Assembly: GCF_002294725.1 (NCBI RefSeq)
Contig: NZ_NSFT01000002.1
Span: 1 to 64,000 of the forward strand
Length of the DNA: 64,000 bases
Reading direction: 5' to 3'
Origin: Mesorhizobium sp. WSM4313
GTDB lineage: Bacteria; Pseudomonadota; Alphaproteobacteria; Rhizobiales; Rhizobiaceae
Shown here: one piece after another, positions 1 to 9,058 of the stretch
Numbering within the stretch: position 1 is the stretch's first letter
How the letters are laid out: every line of letters starts with the position of its first letter
Notes under the pieces: model-generated
What the model saw: only the letters and a program-made list of their open reading frames with translations
What the model was told of the DNA's origin: nothing
Databases searched by the model: none
Made by a program: the position numbers and the translations under genes

Positions 1-18
1 CCCCTACTCCCGAGCATC

Positions 19-1305
19 ATGTTCTACCAATCCCCCATCTCCCCCGGTCGTTCCTGGTATGAGGACACGGTCGGATCCCGGCCTGAATATCCGGCTCTCG
101 ACGGCGAGCGTATTTGCGACGTCGTCATCATCGGCGGCGGCTTCACTGGCTTGTCGGCAGCCGCGCATTTGGCGAAGGCCGGCGCGGATGTCGTGCTGAT
201 CGATGCCTATCGCTTCGGCGATGGCGCGTCGGGGCGCAATGGCGGGCAGCTCGGCACCGGCCAGCGCGCCTGGGCGGAGGAATTGGAAGCCGAATACGGC
301 CTTTCCCGCGCCAAGGCACTGTTCGACTTGGCCGAAGAAGCCAAGGCGCATCTGCTGGACTTCGCAGCCGCCAACGCGATCGACATCGACTATATGCCGG
401 GTCAGCTTTCGGTGGCGCACAAGCGGCGTTATGTCGACGATTACAGGCGCCACGCCGAGATCATGGCAAGCCGCTTCGGCTACCCGCATATAAGCTTCAT
501 GGACGCGGCGGAAACCGCGGAAAGGCTGGGCTCGACACGCTACTTCGGCGGCACGCGCGACACCGGCACGGGGCACATCCACCCGCTGAAACTGGTGATC
601 GGCACGGCGAAGGTGGCGGCCGCCGCCGGCGCGCATCTGTTCGAGCAGACGCCGTCCACCGGCATCGTCTCCAATGGCGGCAAGGTGACGGTCACGACGC
701 CCAGGGGGACGATCACAGCCGACAAATGCCTGGTCGGGGTCAATGCCTATGGCGGCAATCTGGAGCCGGTGAGCGCGGCGCACATCATGCCGATCGGTTC
801 CTTCATCGGCGCGACCGTGCCGCTCGGCGCCACTTCCAAGGTGCTGCCGGGCGGCGAGTCGGTCGACGATTCCCGCTTCGTGGTGCGCTATTTCCGCAAG
901 TCGAAGGACGGCCGGCTGTTGTTCGGCGGCCGCGAGATCTATGCCGTCAACGATCCGAAGGACATCCATATTCACATCCGAAGGCAGATCGCCGAACTCT
1001 ACCCCGACCTTAAGGATGTCGAGATCACGCATGGCTGGGGCGGCTATGTCGGCATCACGGTGCCGCGAAAGCCGTTCGTGCGCGAAGTGATGCCGAAAGT
1101 GATTTCGATAGGCGGTTATTCCGGCCACGGCGTCATGCTGTCGAACTTCTTCGGCAAGCTCTATGCCGAGACCGTTGCCGGCAATCGCGACCGCTTGAAA
1201 CTGATCGAGGATCTGAAAATCCCCGCCTTCCCAGGCGGCCGGCGTTTGCGCGCGCCGCTCTTGTTCCTGGCGCTGAACTGGTTCGCGTTGCGTGACAGGA
1301 TTTGA
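19..1305 (+). CDS. FAD-dependent oxidoreductase, DAO family (PuuB-like)
   Basis: This is a 428-residue protein of the DAO/glycine oxidase fold. Such enzymes oxidise an amine or amino group with FAD, and the closest named relatives are gamma-glutamylputrescine oxidases. The dinucleotide-binding motif GGGFTGLSAA lies near residue 38, followed by the GASGRNGGQ motif typical of PuuB-like enzymes. The C-terminal FAD-binding stretch GGYSGHGVMLSNFFGK is also present. The ATG at 19 gives the family's normal length and N-terminus. No partner gene of a putrescine pathway is visible downstream, so the substrate is inferred only from the family. Any upstream partner lies outside the window. Confidence 0.88.
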   Translation: MFYQSPISPGRSWYEDTVGSRPEYPALDGERICDVVIIGGGFTGLSAAAHLAKAGADVVLIDAYRFGDGASGRNGGQLGTGQRAWAEELEAEYGLSRAKALFDLAEEAKAHLLDFAAANAIDIDYMPGQLSVAHKRRYVDDYRRHAEIMASRFGYPHISFMDAAETAERLGSTRYFGGTRDTGTGHIHPLKLVIGTAKVAAAAGAHLFEQTPSTGIVSNGGKVTVTTPRGTITADKCLVGVNAYGGNLEPVSAAHIMPIGSFIGATVPLGATSKVLPGGESVDDSRFVVRYFRKSKDGRLLFGGREIYAVNDPKDIHIHIRRQIAELYPDLKDVEITHGWGGYVGITVPRKPFVREVMPKVISIGGYSGHGVMLSNFFGKLYAETVAGNRDRLKLIEDLKIPAFPGGRRLRAPLLFLALNWFALRDRI

Positions 1306-1321
1306 AGCTGGCTGCCCAGCC

Positions 1322-1350
1322 GAAGCCGCCGATTCGACGCCGGCGGCTTC
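1322..1350 (+). terminator. Stem-loop after the FAD oxidoreductase gene
   Basis: A perfect 10-bp inverted repeat, GAAGCCGCCG at 1322-1331 and CGGCGGCTTC at 1341-1350, encloses a 9-nt loop. It starts 17 bases after the stop codon. There is no T run after it, so it would be a weak intrinsic terminator or an mRNA 3' stabiliser. Confidence 0.45.
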
Positions 1351-1563
1351 CACGCGGCAGGTTGTGGAAGCCTTAACAGGCACGCAGAATTTCGCAATTT
1401 GGCTCACTCATGCCATAATCAGCAGTAAAAGGTGCGATCATGGGCGAAAATCCGGGGATTTCGCGGGCTTTGTCCGCAGTGATTTAGGGACCGATGCTGA
1501 TCGAAGCCGATCGTTACGGCAATGATCGAAAGAACGTCGGCCCGCTTGTTGGAGGTGGTTTGA

Positions 1564-2454
1564 GTGAACGAGCCCTTCAGTTTCGGCGCGCCGGAACGGC
1601 AGCGCTTTACAATGAAGTTCGGCTATAACGTACGGCCATCCTTCTGGCAGAAGGTACAGTCGAACGCGCATCTGGTCATTGCAGCGGTCGGCACCGCCGC
1701 GCTGATCGGCGTGGCCGCGGTGGCGCTATGGCTATGCTTTCCGGGCAGCGACCGGCAAGTGGCCGCGGCGAGTGCCGAGCAGACCGTTCCGGCGATTCCG
1801 GTGAAGACCACGAAAGTCGCTCCGGCGGCAGCGGCGGTCACCGTGGCGACGGCGCCGCAGGCCGCGCGCAAGGGAGACGCGGTAACGCCCACTACGGCGG
1901 CCCGCGAAGCCAATATTCCGGCCCTGGCATCAAACAACCCCCGCTGGACGGCTTCCGACGCCAAGACGCCACCTGCCCCGGCCGAGAACCAGCCAGCTCC
2001 ATCCAAGCAGGCCGCCGGCGCGGCCCCCGCGCAATCGACCGATACCGCCTTTGCCGAGGCCGATGCCGAGAACGACGCCGCGAACGCGCTGTCGCAGGTC
2101 ACCGGTTCCGCCAGCGAGACAGCAGCGGCAGCGAAGAAGCCGGGCGACACGATGGATGGCGCCCAAACCGCCGCCATTCCCGAAGCCAAGCCGCAGGTTC
2201 CAGATACGCAGCCGGCAGCGACAGACAGCTCGGCGCAGCCTGAGCCGAAAGCTCAAAAAGCCAGCGCGGCGGCAAACGGGCGCGTCTTGAGGGCCGTGAC
2301 CATGCGCTCAGGCCCGAAGAAAGGTGCCGCCGCAGTCACCACGGTGCCGGCCAAGGCAGCGGTGCAGGTGATGAATTGTAAGAAATGGTGCGAGATCGTC
2401 TATAACGGCAAGCACGGCTGGGTCTACAAAAGCTACATCAAGACCGGCGCGTGA
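1564..2454 (+). CDS. Membrane-anchored SH3 domain protein
   Basis: The 296-residue protein has a short N-terminal cytoplasmic part, one membrane segment at about residues 36-58, a long Ala/Pro/Thr-rich periplasmic linker, and a bacterial SH3 domain at about 240-296. The SH3 domain carries a conserved MRSGP motif and ends in HGWVYKSYI. Such domains usually bind peptidoglycan or other wall components. The GTG start at 1564 is chosen because GGAGG lies at 1551-1555, eight bases upstream; an internal ATG at 1612 is an alternative. Its last 17 bases overlap the 3' end of the convergent Mur ligase-like gene. The biological role is unknown. Confidence 0.8.
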   Translation: MNEPFSFGAPERQRFTMKFGYNVRPSFWQKVQSNAHLVIAAVGTAALIGVAAVALWLCFPGSDRQVAAASAEQTVPAIPVKTTKVAPAAAAVTVATAPQAARKGDAVTPTTAAREANIPALASNNPRWTASDAKTPPAPAENQPAPSKQAAGAAPAQSTDTAFAEADAENDAANALSQVTGSASETAAAAKKPGDTMDGAQTAAIPEAKPQVPDTQPAATDSSAQPEPKAQKASAAANGRVLRAVTMRSGPKKGAAAVTTVPAKAAVQVMNCKKWCEIVYNGKHGWVYKSYIKTGA

Positions 2455-3748
2455 GGCCAAGCAGCCATCCGAAACGGCGTCTTCTGCGTGCAAGCCGGCG
2501 ATTTGCCAGGAAGGACTTGTGTTCCTCGAACGGCACTTCGTAGAGGCCGCAAGTGGAACACCCTTCCTTCTTGCCGCACGCTGGTATCCAGCATCTGACA
2601 TCGTGCGTCCAGGCAAGCGCGATCCTCTCCAGATGAAGATTGCCGGAGCTCTTCAGCAGGATCAGTTCTCCGGGGACAGCCGTCTGCTTGATGTGATCGG
2701 AGACTTCCTTCGGGGTGCGAAGCTCGATCAAACGGCCACTGTCCCGATCGGCCTGGCTGGCGCGTGAGCGGTGGGCATTGTCGCCGGTATAGATGACCTC
2801 GTCGGCGACGTCGCGCGCGATACCGTAAGCAGTGCCATATTTTCTCGACGAACCGGTATAGTCGGAAATCTGTCCGACGACGATCCGTTTGCGAACGGCC
2901 TTGGCTTTGGCCATCATCTCGAACGCAATGTTCAGCGAATGCCAGGGCGCTTTGGCGGCATCGACTATGAACTGTGGACCCCGATCGGTCACCAGCACCG
3001 TGCAGCGGTTGGCTAGAGGTTCGAAGGATGCTGTCCTTGCGGCGATTTTTTCCGGCGGGACACCAAGTTCCAACGCCGTGACGGCGGCGGCCGCCGCCGG
3101 CAGCCAGAAGTGCTCGCCAGGAAATCGTGTCTGCATGTCTATGTCGCCGCCGCGCCAGCGAAGTGAAAATCTGAGCAGGTCCGGATAGGCGGCATGGATG
3201 TCTGTTACACGATAGTCCGCGGCTTCCGACTGACCGAAAGTCGCCACGCGGCACCTTGCGCCCGAAGCCATATCAAGCACATGCGGGTCGTCGGCGTTCA
3301 AGATCGCGAGTCCGCCCGGCGACAACGCCTCAACCAGCGCTCTCTTTTCCTGGGCGACAGCATCCAGGGTCCGGAATTGAGTGACGTGCTCCAGCCTGAC
3401 CATCGTTACGACCGCTACATCCGGCCTCAGCATCTGCGCCATCGACCGGATTGAGCCGGGCTCAAACGCGCCGGCTTCGAAGACGACATAGTCGACCTTG
3501 CCCGCACGTTTCATCCGCTTGTAGAGCGTGCGGACAAGTGCCTTGAGCGTGTTGGCTAGAACTTGGGTATGGACCGTGCCGTGACTGGCCAGGATATGAC
3601 CAAGCAAGCTCGTTGCCGTCGATTTGCCGGAGCTGCCAGTTATGCCGATGAAGGTCGCCTTGCTTCGCGCACGCGCACGCTCTGCCCGATAGCGACGCAA
3701 TCGCCAGCCGAGATCGTTGCCAATTTCGTGCCGCCTGAGCTTAACCAC
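2438..3748 (-). CDS. Mur ligase family protein with C-terminal Cys cluster
   Basis: A 436-residue ATP-dependent amide-ligase-like protein. The Mur ligase P-loop GITGSSGKST is at residues 35-44, so the usual N-terminal UDP-sugar binding domain of MurC-F is missing. The central domain has the Mur-type segments VFEAGAFEPGS and ILNADDP, and a C-terminal Mur domain follows. The tail has four Cys in the pattern C-X4-C-X5-C-X2-C (386, 391, 397, 400), a possible metal site, then a very basic end. The start is GTG at 3748. It is not next to other mur or dcw genes, so it is unlikely to be the housekeeping MurF. The substrate is unknown; a CapB- or cyanophycin-like ligation is possible. Confidence 0.8.
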   Translation of the reverse strand: MVKLRRHEIGNDLGWRLRRYRAERARARSKATFIGITGSSGKSTATSLLGHILASHGTVHTQVLANTLKALVRTLYKRMKRAGKVDYVVFEAGAFEPGSIRSMAQMLRPDVAVVTMVRLEHVTQFRTLDAVAQEKRALVEALSPGGLAILNADDPHVLDMASGARCRVATFGQSEAADYRVTDIHAAYPDLLRFSLRWRGGDIDMQTRFPGEHFWLPAAAAAVTALELGVPPEKIAARTASFEPLANRCTVLVTDRGPQFIVDAAKAPWHSLNIAFEMMAKAKAVRKRIVVGQISDYTGSSRKYGTAYGIARDVADEVIYTGDNAHRSRASQADRDSGRLIELRTPKEVSDHIKQTAVPGELILLKSSGNLHLERIALAWTHDVRCWIPACGKKEGCSTCGLYEVPFEEHKSFLANRRLARRRRRFGWLLGLTRRS

Positions 3749-3881
3749 CCGCCAGTTTCCCTTACCCCGATCCGTTATCCTTTCGGCGGACCATCAAGTC
3801 AAACTGAAGCTCGGCCCGCCGGCCCAATCCATTCGTTCACGCAACCAGGAGCGGAAACCGCGATGTGCTTCCTGGAGCGGC

Positions 3882-4628
3882 TCAGATACAACGCCCGCCA
3901 TCGACCTCCAGCGCCACGCCGGTGATGAAGGCGGCTTCATCCGAGGCGAGCCACAGCGCCGCGTTGGCGATGTCGAGCGGTGTCGAGAGCCGTCCGAGCG
4001 GGATCGAGGCGCGGAACTTTTCGCGGATTTCAGGCGTGTCGGCGCCCATGAACTTCTCCAGCATGCCGGTCTCGCCGGCGACCGGGCAGAGGCAGTTGAC
4101 GCGGATGTTCTTCGGCGCCAACTCGACGGCCATCGACTTGGTGGCGGTGATCGCCCAGCCCTTGGAGGCGTTGTACCAGGTCAGGCCCGGCCGCGGCCGA
4201 AGCCCGGCCGTGGAGGCCGTGGTCAGGATGACGCCGCCGCCCTGGCGGTCCATGATCGGCACGACGGCAAGCGCCGCGTGGTAGATCGCCTTCATGTTGA
4301 CGGCGGTGATCAGATCGAAGGTTTCCTCATCGACGCCGAGCATATCGCCGTTGCGATGGGTGAAGCCCGCATTGTTGACCATGATGTCGATGCGACCGAA
4401 GGCGCTCTTGGCGGCATAGATCATCTCGTCGAATTCGGAGCGCAGGGAAACGTCGGTCTGGGTCCAGATGGCGCTCTCGCCGATTTCTTCGGCCACCCGC
4501 TCGGCGCCCCTGGCGTTGAGGTCGGCGACGACCACGCGCGCGCCCTCTTCGGCAAAGCGCTTGGCCATGCCTTCGCCGAAGCCCGACGCTGCGCCGGTGA
4601 TGACGGCGACTTTGTTTTCCAGACGCAT
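3882..4628 (-). CDS. SDR family NAD(P)-dependent oxidoreductase
   Basis: This 248-residue short-chain dehydrogenase has the cofactor motif TGAASGFGEG near residue 11 and the NNAG motif. The catalytic Ser is in TTASTAG and the catalytic pair in YNASK. It ends with the family signature ITGVALEVDGG. It resembles 3-oxoacyl-ACP reductase or glucose 1-dehydrogenase-like SDRs, but the substrate cannot be read from the sequence. The ATG at 4628 is chosen because it starts the fold correctly (MRLENKVAVITG); longer upstream reading adds a non-conserved basic stretch. It is divergent from zwf. Confidence 0.9.
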   Translation of the reverse strand: MRLENKVAVITGAASGFGEGMAKRFAEEGARVVVADLNARGAERVAEEIGESAIWTQTDVSLRSEFDEMIYAAKSAFGRIDIMVNNAGFTHRNGDMLGVDEETFDLITAVNMKAIYHAALAVVPIMDRQGGGVILTTASTAGLRPRPGLTWYNASKGWAITATKSMAVELAPKNIRVNCLCPVAGETGMLEKFMGADTPEIREKFRASIPLGRLSTPLDIANAALWLASDEAAFITGVALEVDGGRCI

Positions 4629-4933
4629 GGTTTTCCCGCTCTTTGGATTCCGTCGCTTGACGTGACTTTTCCATCTGCCGCCCGGCACGTCGCGCGCCAG
4701 GCTACATCTCCCTTAGCTTTCGTCACATTCGCGTTCTATGCTGCAGCCGCGAACGCTTCCGGAAGCCATGGCTTGCCGACAGGCCTGCCGGCGGCGTGAG
4801 TGTCGGGAAACATGTGGACCGATGCAAGTGCAAGCCATTGGTCCTCGCATGTGACACCATGGCACTGGAAAATTTAAATCGATTAGAATATACCAACCAC
4901 GCTGCCGGCGCCCGGCATCAAATCGGACTGACC
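4629..4933. promoter_or_regulatory. Divergent intergenic region between SDR gene and zwf
   Basis: These 305 bases hold no convincing gene. The right end is AT-rich compared with its surroundings. A -10-like TAGAAT at 4884-4889 lies 18 bases after TGGCAC at 4860-4865, a weak promoter candidate for zwf. The self-complementary ATTTAAAT at 4872-4879 could be part of an operator, but it has no match to a regulator I can name. Confidence 0.4.
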
Positions 4934-6403
4934 ATGACCAGCCAGATCATCCCTGTCGACCCATTCGACTTCATCATCTTCGGCGGCACCGGCGACCTGT
5001 CGGAACGCAAGCTCCTGCCATCGCTCTACTATCGCCAGTGCGGCCACCAGTTCTCCGAGCCGACGCGCATCATCGGCACCTCGCGCGCCAAAATGACCGA
5101 TGCCGAATTCCAGGGCTTCGCCAAGAAGGCGATATCAGATCATGTGAAGCCTGCCGATATCGATCCGAAGGAGTTGGAGATATTCCTGGCAAGGCTCTCC
5201 TACGTGTCGGCGGACGCAACCACTGGCGCCGGCTTCGACAAGCTGAAGAAAGCAATCGGCGACAGCGACCGCATCCGCGCCTTCTACCTTGCGGTGGCGC
5301 CGGCGCTGTTCGGCGACATTTCGCACCAGCTCAAGGAGCACAAGCTGATCACGCCGAACTCGCGCATCGTGCTGGAAAAGCCGATCGGCCGCGACCTCAC
5401 CTCGGCGCGGGCGCTCAATGACGCTGTCGGTGACGATTTCCACGAAAGCCAGATCTTCCGTATCGACCACTATCTCGGCAAGGAAACGGTGCAGAACCTG
5501 ATGGCGCTGCGCTTTGCCAATGCGCTCTACGAGCCGTTGTGGAACTCCGCCCAGATCGACCATGTCCAGATCACGGTGGCCGAGACTGTTGGTCTCGAGG
5601 ATCGCGTCACCTACTACGACAAGGCAGGCGCGTTGCGCGATATGGTGCAGAACCACATCCTGCAGCTGCTCTGTCTGGTAGCCATGGAAACGCCGTCGTC
5701 AATGGACGCGGACGCAGTGCGCGACGAGAAACTGAAGGTGCTGAGGGCACTGAAGCGCATCAACGGCAACGAGGCGCCGAAGCACACTGTGCGCGGCCAG
5801 TATCGAGCCGGCGCTTCGGCCGGCGGGCCGGTCAAGGGCTATGTCGAGGAACTCGGCAAGGACAGCAACACCGAGACCTTCGTCGCTGTAAAGGCCGAGA
5901 TCGGCAACTGGCGCTGGGCCGGCGTTCCCTTCTATCTGAGGACCGGCAAGCGGCTCGCCACCCGCGTCTCGGAAATCGTCATCGAGTTCAAGCCGATCCC
6001 CTATTCCATATTCGGCGACAGCGCCGGGCCGATCTTCCCCAACCAGTTGGTCATCCGCCTGCAGCCGGACGAGGGGGTGAAGCAGTTCATCATGATCAAG
6101 GATCCGGGGCCGGGCGGCATGCGGCTGCGGCAGATCTCGCTCGACATGAGCTTCGCGCAGTCCTTCCAAGGCCGTGCGCCGGACGCTTATGAGCGGCTGA
6201 TCATGGATGTGGTGCGCGGCAACCAGACGCTGTTCATGCGCCGCGACGAGGTCGAGGCTGCCTGGAAATGGATCGACCCGATCCAGAACGCCTGGGAAAG
6301 CGCCCGGCAGGAGGCTCAGGGCTATACGGCCGGAACCTGGGGGCCGTCGGCCTCGATCGCTCTTATCGAACGTGACGGACGGACATGGCACGAGAGCAAT
6401 TGA
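4934..6403 (+). CDS. zwf: Glucose-6-phosphate 1-dehydrogenase
   Basis: The 489-residue enzyme oxidises glucose 6-phosphate to 6-phosphogluconolactone with NAD(P)+, the entry to the Entner-Doudoroff and pentose phosphate routes. The coenzyme motif is FGGTGDLSERKLLPSLY at residue 12 onward. The active-site signature RIDHYLGKETVQN, with its catalytic His, is intact. The length is normal for the family. The ATG at 4934 is preferred over earlier in-frame starts because it places the GGTGDL motif at the usual distance from the N-terminus. The gene overlaps pgl by 19 bases and is the first gene of a zwf-pgl-edd operon. Confidence 0.97.
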   Translation: MTSQIIPVDPFDFIIFGGTGDLSERKLLPSLYYRQCGHQFSEPTRIIGTSRAKMTDAEFQGFAKKAISDHVKPADIDPKELEIFLARLSYVSADATTGAGFDKLKKAIGDSDRIRAFYLAVAPALFGDISHQLKEHKLITPNSRIVLEKPIGRDLTSARALNDAVGDDFHESQIFRIDHYLGKETVQNLMALRFANALYEPLWNSAQIDHVQITVAETVGLEDRVTYYDKAGALRDMVQNHILQLLCLVAMETPSSMDADAVRDEKLKVLRALKRINGNEAPKHTVRGQYRAGASAGGPVKGYVEELGKDSNTETFVAVKAEIGNWRWAGVPFYLRTGKRLATRVSEIVIEFKPIPYSIFGDSAGPIFPNQLVIRLQPDEGVKQFIMIKDPGPGGMRLRQISLDMSFAQSFQGRAPDAYERLIMDVVRGNQTLFMRRDEVEAAWKWIDPIQNAWESARQEAQGYTAGTWGPSASIALIERDGRTWHESN

Positions 6404-7101
6404 GCCAAGTCCGCTACGGCTGGAACGGCTTTGCCGACCGCCAGGACCTGGCGACGGCACTTGCCGGTGAGATCGCAGACCGATTGACCAGCGCCATCGC
6501 GGAACGCGGCACGGCGCTGCTCGCGGTGTCCGGCGGCACCACGCCGGCGAAATTGTTCGCCACGCTGTCGACCGCGCCCATCGCCTGGGACAAGGTCACC
6601 GTGACGCTGGTCGACGAGCGCTTCGTGCCGCCGTCCTCGCCGCGTTCGAATGCCGGGCTGGTGGCGGCGAACCTGCTCCAGAACAAGGCCGCTGCGGCGC
6701 GCTTCGTGCCGCTCTACCACGAGGCGGCGAACATCGAGGATGCAGCGGCGATGGACAGCGAAGCGCTGCGGGCGCTGCCCTGGCCGCTCGACGTGGTGGT
6801 CCTCGGCATGGGCGCCGACGGCCATACGGCATCCTTCTTCCCGGATGCCGGCAATCTCGAGGACTTGCTCGACCCGGCCTCGCAGCGGATCGTGCTGCCG
6901 GTGCATGCGCAGAGCGGCGGCGAGCCGCGGCTCACGCTGTCGATGGCGCGCATCATCGCCGCCGGTTTTGTTGCGCTCCACATCGAAGGCGAGGACAAGC
7001 GCACCGCGTTCAACGGCGCGATGGGTCCCGGCGCGAAAAAGCCCATCCGCAGAGTGATCGAGGCGGCGCCTAGACCGATAGAGGTGTTCTGGGCACCCTG
7101 A
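6385..7101 (+). CDS. pgl: 6-phosphogluconolactonase
   Basis: This 238-residue protein of the DevB/SugarP-isomerase family hydrolyses 6-phosphogluconolactone to 6-phosphogluconate, the second step of the operon's pathway. The conserved blocks VSGGTTPAKLF, VTLVDERFVPP and GMGADGHTASFFP are all present. The ATG at 6385 lies inside the end of zwf (19-base overlap in another frame), which points to translational coupling. edd follows 61 bases downstream on the same strand. Confidence 0.96.
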   Translation: MAREQLSQVRYGWNGFADRQDLATALAGEIADRLTSAIAERGTALLAVSGGTTPAKLFATLSTAPIAWDKVTVTLVDERFVPPSSPRSNAGLVAANLLQNKAAAARFVPLYHEAANIEDAAAMDSEALRALPWPLDVVVLGMGADGHTASFFPDAGNLEDLLDPASQRIVLPVHAQSGGEPRLTLSMARIIAAGFVALHIEGEDKRTAFNGAMGPGAKKPIRRVIEAAPRPIEVFWAP

Positions 7102-7162
7102 TTTCAGATGAGGACAGCCCGGCGGCAGAGGGAGGACGTTGCCGGGCTCGAAAGGACGGACC

Positions 7163-8986
7163 ATGACAGCCAGACGCGACATCGAAACCATCACGGAACG
7201 CATCCGCCAACGCTCGAAGGCCGGCCGCGAAGCCTATCTCGGCCGCATCGCGGAGGCTTCCAGCCGCACCGCCAACCGCGCGGTGCTGGGTTGCGGCAAT
7301 CTCGCCCACGGCTTTGCCGTGTGCAGCCCGTCCGAAAAGATCGCGCTCGGTGGCGACCGCGTGCCGAACCTCGGCATCATCACCTCCTACAATGACATGC
7401 TGTCGGCGCATCAGCCCTTCGAGACGTTCCCGGCGTTGATCAAGGAAGCCGCGCGCGAAGCGGGCGGCATCGCCCAAGTCGCCGGCGGCGTGCCGGCGAT
7501 GTGCGACGGCGTCACCCAAGGCCAGCCCGGCATGGAGCTGTCGCTGTTCTCACGCGACGTGATCGCCATGGCGGCGGCGATCGGCCTGTCGCACAACATG
7601 TTCGACGCGGCCGTCTTCCTCGGCGTCTGCGACAAGATCGTGCCCGGGCTGGTGATCGCAGCGCTCACCTTCGGGCATCTGCCTGCCGTCTTCATCCCGG
7701 CCGGGCCGATGACGACCGGTCTCGCGAATGACGAGAAGGCCAGGATCCGCCAGCTTTATGCCGAAGGCAAGGTCGGCCGCGCCGAACTGCTGGAAGCGGA
7801 GTCCAAATCCTATCACGGGCCGGGCACCTGCACCTTCTACGGCACCGCCAATTCGAACCAGATGCTGATGGAGATCATGGGCCTGCACACGCCCGGCGCC
7901 TCCTTCGTCAATCCGGGCACGCCGCTGCGCGACGCGCTGACCAGGGAAGCGGCAAAGCGCGCGCTGGCGATCACCGCGCTCGGCAATGCCTATACGCCGG
8001 TCGGGCGCATGATCGACGAGCGCTCGGTCGTCAACGGGGTCGTCGGCCTGCACGCCACCGGAGGCTCGACCAACCACACGATCCACCTCATCGCCATGGC
8101 CGCCGCCGCCGGCATCGCGCTGACCTGGCAGGACATTTCCGACCTGTCGGAGGCCGTGCCGCTGCTCGCGCGCGTCTACCCGAACGGGCTTGCCGACGTG
8201 AACCACTTTCACGCGGCAGGCGGGCTCGGCTTCCTGATCCGCGAATTGCTCGACGAAGGCCTGTTGCACGAGGATGTGCAGACGGTGTGGGGCGAAGGCC
8301 TGCGGCCCTACGCGGTCGAGGCGAGGCTTGGCGACGACGGCAGCGTGCTGCGCGAAGCGGCGCCGCTCAACAGCGGCGACGAGAAGGTGCTGGCGCCGGT
8401 CAAGAAAGCGTTCCAGCCGACCGGCGGCCTGAAAGTGCTGGCCGGCAATCTCGGCCACGCCGTGATCAAGACCTCTGCCGTCAAACCGGAACGGCGCGTC
8501 ATCGAGGCGCCGGCCAAGGTGTTCGACAGCCAGCAGGGCCTCAACGACGCTTTCAAGGCCGGCCAGCTTACCGGCGATTTCATCGCTGTCATCCGGTTCC
8601 AGGGGCCGAAGGCCAACGGCATGCCGGAACTGCACAAGCTGACCACCGTGCTCGGCATCCTGCAGGATCGCGGCCAGCGCGTCGCGCTGGTGACCGACGG
8701 GCGCATGTCGGGCGCCTCCGGCAAGGTGCCGGCAGCGATCCATGTGACGCCGGAAGCGGTCGAGGACGGACCGATCGCCAGGATCCATGACGGCGATGTC
8801 ATCCGGCTAGACGCCGATGCCGGCACGCTGGAAGTGCTGGTGCCGGGGACGGAATTCGCGCTGCGCCGCACGGCCGACGCCGACCTCATCCGCAACGAGT
8901 TCGGCTTCGGCCGCGAGCTGTTCGCAGGCTTCCGGCAGTTGGTCGGGCGGGCCGATCATGGAGCCGCCGCGTTTGGCAACGCCTGA
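7163..8986 (+). CDS. edd: Phosphogluconate dehydratase
   Basis: The 607-residue enzyme of the IlvD/Edd family dehydrates 6-phosphogluconate to 2-keto-3-deoxy-6-phosphogluconate, the committed Entner-Doudoroff step. Iron-sulfur cluster regions are visible in [19 protein letters not shown] and [11 protein letters not shown]. The family motif [15 protein letters not shown] is near the C-terminus. The ATG at 7163 is chosen because AAGGA sits about seven bases before it and the upstream extension is not conserved. eda (KDPG aldolase) is not in the window, so the last step of the pathway must be encoded elsewhere. Confidence 0.97.
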   Translation: MTARRDIETITERIRQRSKAGREAYLGRIAEASSRTANRAVLGCGNLAHGFAVCSPSEKIALGGDRVPNLGIITSYNDMLSAHQPFETFPALIKEAAREAGGIAQVAGGVPAMCDGVTQGQPGMELSLFSRDVIAMAAAIGLSHNMFDAAVFLGVCDKIVPGLVIAALTFGHLPAVFIPAGPMTTGLANDEKARIRQLYAEGKVGRAELLEAESKSYHGPGTCTFYGTANSNQMLMEIMGLHTPGASFVNPGTPLRDALTREAAKRALAITALGNAYTPVGRMIDERSVVNGVVGLHATGGSTNHTIHLIAMAAAAGIALTWQDISDLSEAVPLLARVYPNGLADVNHFHAAGGLGFLIRELLDEGLLHEDVQTVWGEGLRPYAVEARLGDDGSVLREAAPLNSGDEKVLAPVKKAFQPTGGLKVLAGNLGHAVIKTSAVKPERRVIEAPAKVFDSQQGLNDAFKAGQLTGDFIAVIRFQGPKANGMPELHKLTTVLGILQDRGQRVALVTDGRMSGASGKVPAAIHVTPEAVEDGPIARIHDGDVIRLDADAGTLEVLVPGTEFALRRTADADLIRNEFGFGRELFAGFRQLVGRADHGAAAFGNA

Positions 8987-9009
8987 CGTCTTCCCCAATG
9001 TGCCTTACG

Positions 9010-9038
9010 AAAAAGGGCGGCTCGGAGCCGCCCTTTTT
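9010..9038. terminator. Strong bidirectional rho-independent terminator
   Basis: A perfect 13-bp stem, AAAAAGGGCGGCT at 9010-9022 and AGCCGCCCTTTTT at 9026-9038, encloses the loop CGG. An A run on one side and a T run on the other make it work in both directions. It ends the zwf-pgl-edd operon and the convergent VWA gene. Confidence 0.93.
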
Positions 9039-9058
9039 CGTTCGTTCGCTAACCACGC

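Noticed and set aside
4..1407. 467-codon open frame on the minus strand
   Set aside because: It is a shadow of the FAD oxidoreductase gene, caused by high GC. Its translation is Arg/Ala/His-rich with no domain.
3717..4799. 360-codon plus-strand frame opposite the SDR gene
   Set aside because: The SDR on the minus strand has a full catalytic set. The plus frame is a GC shadow.
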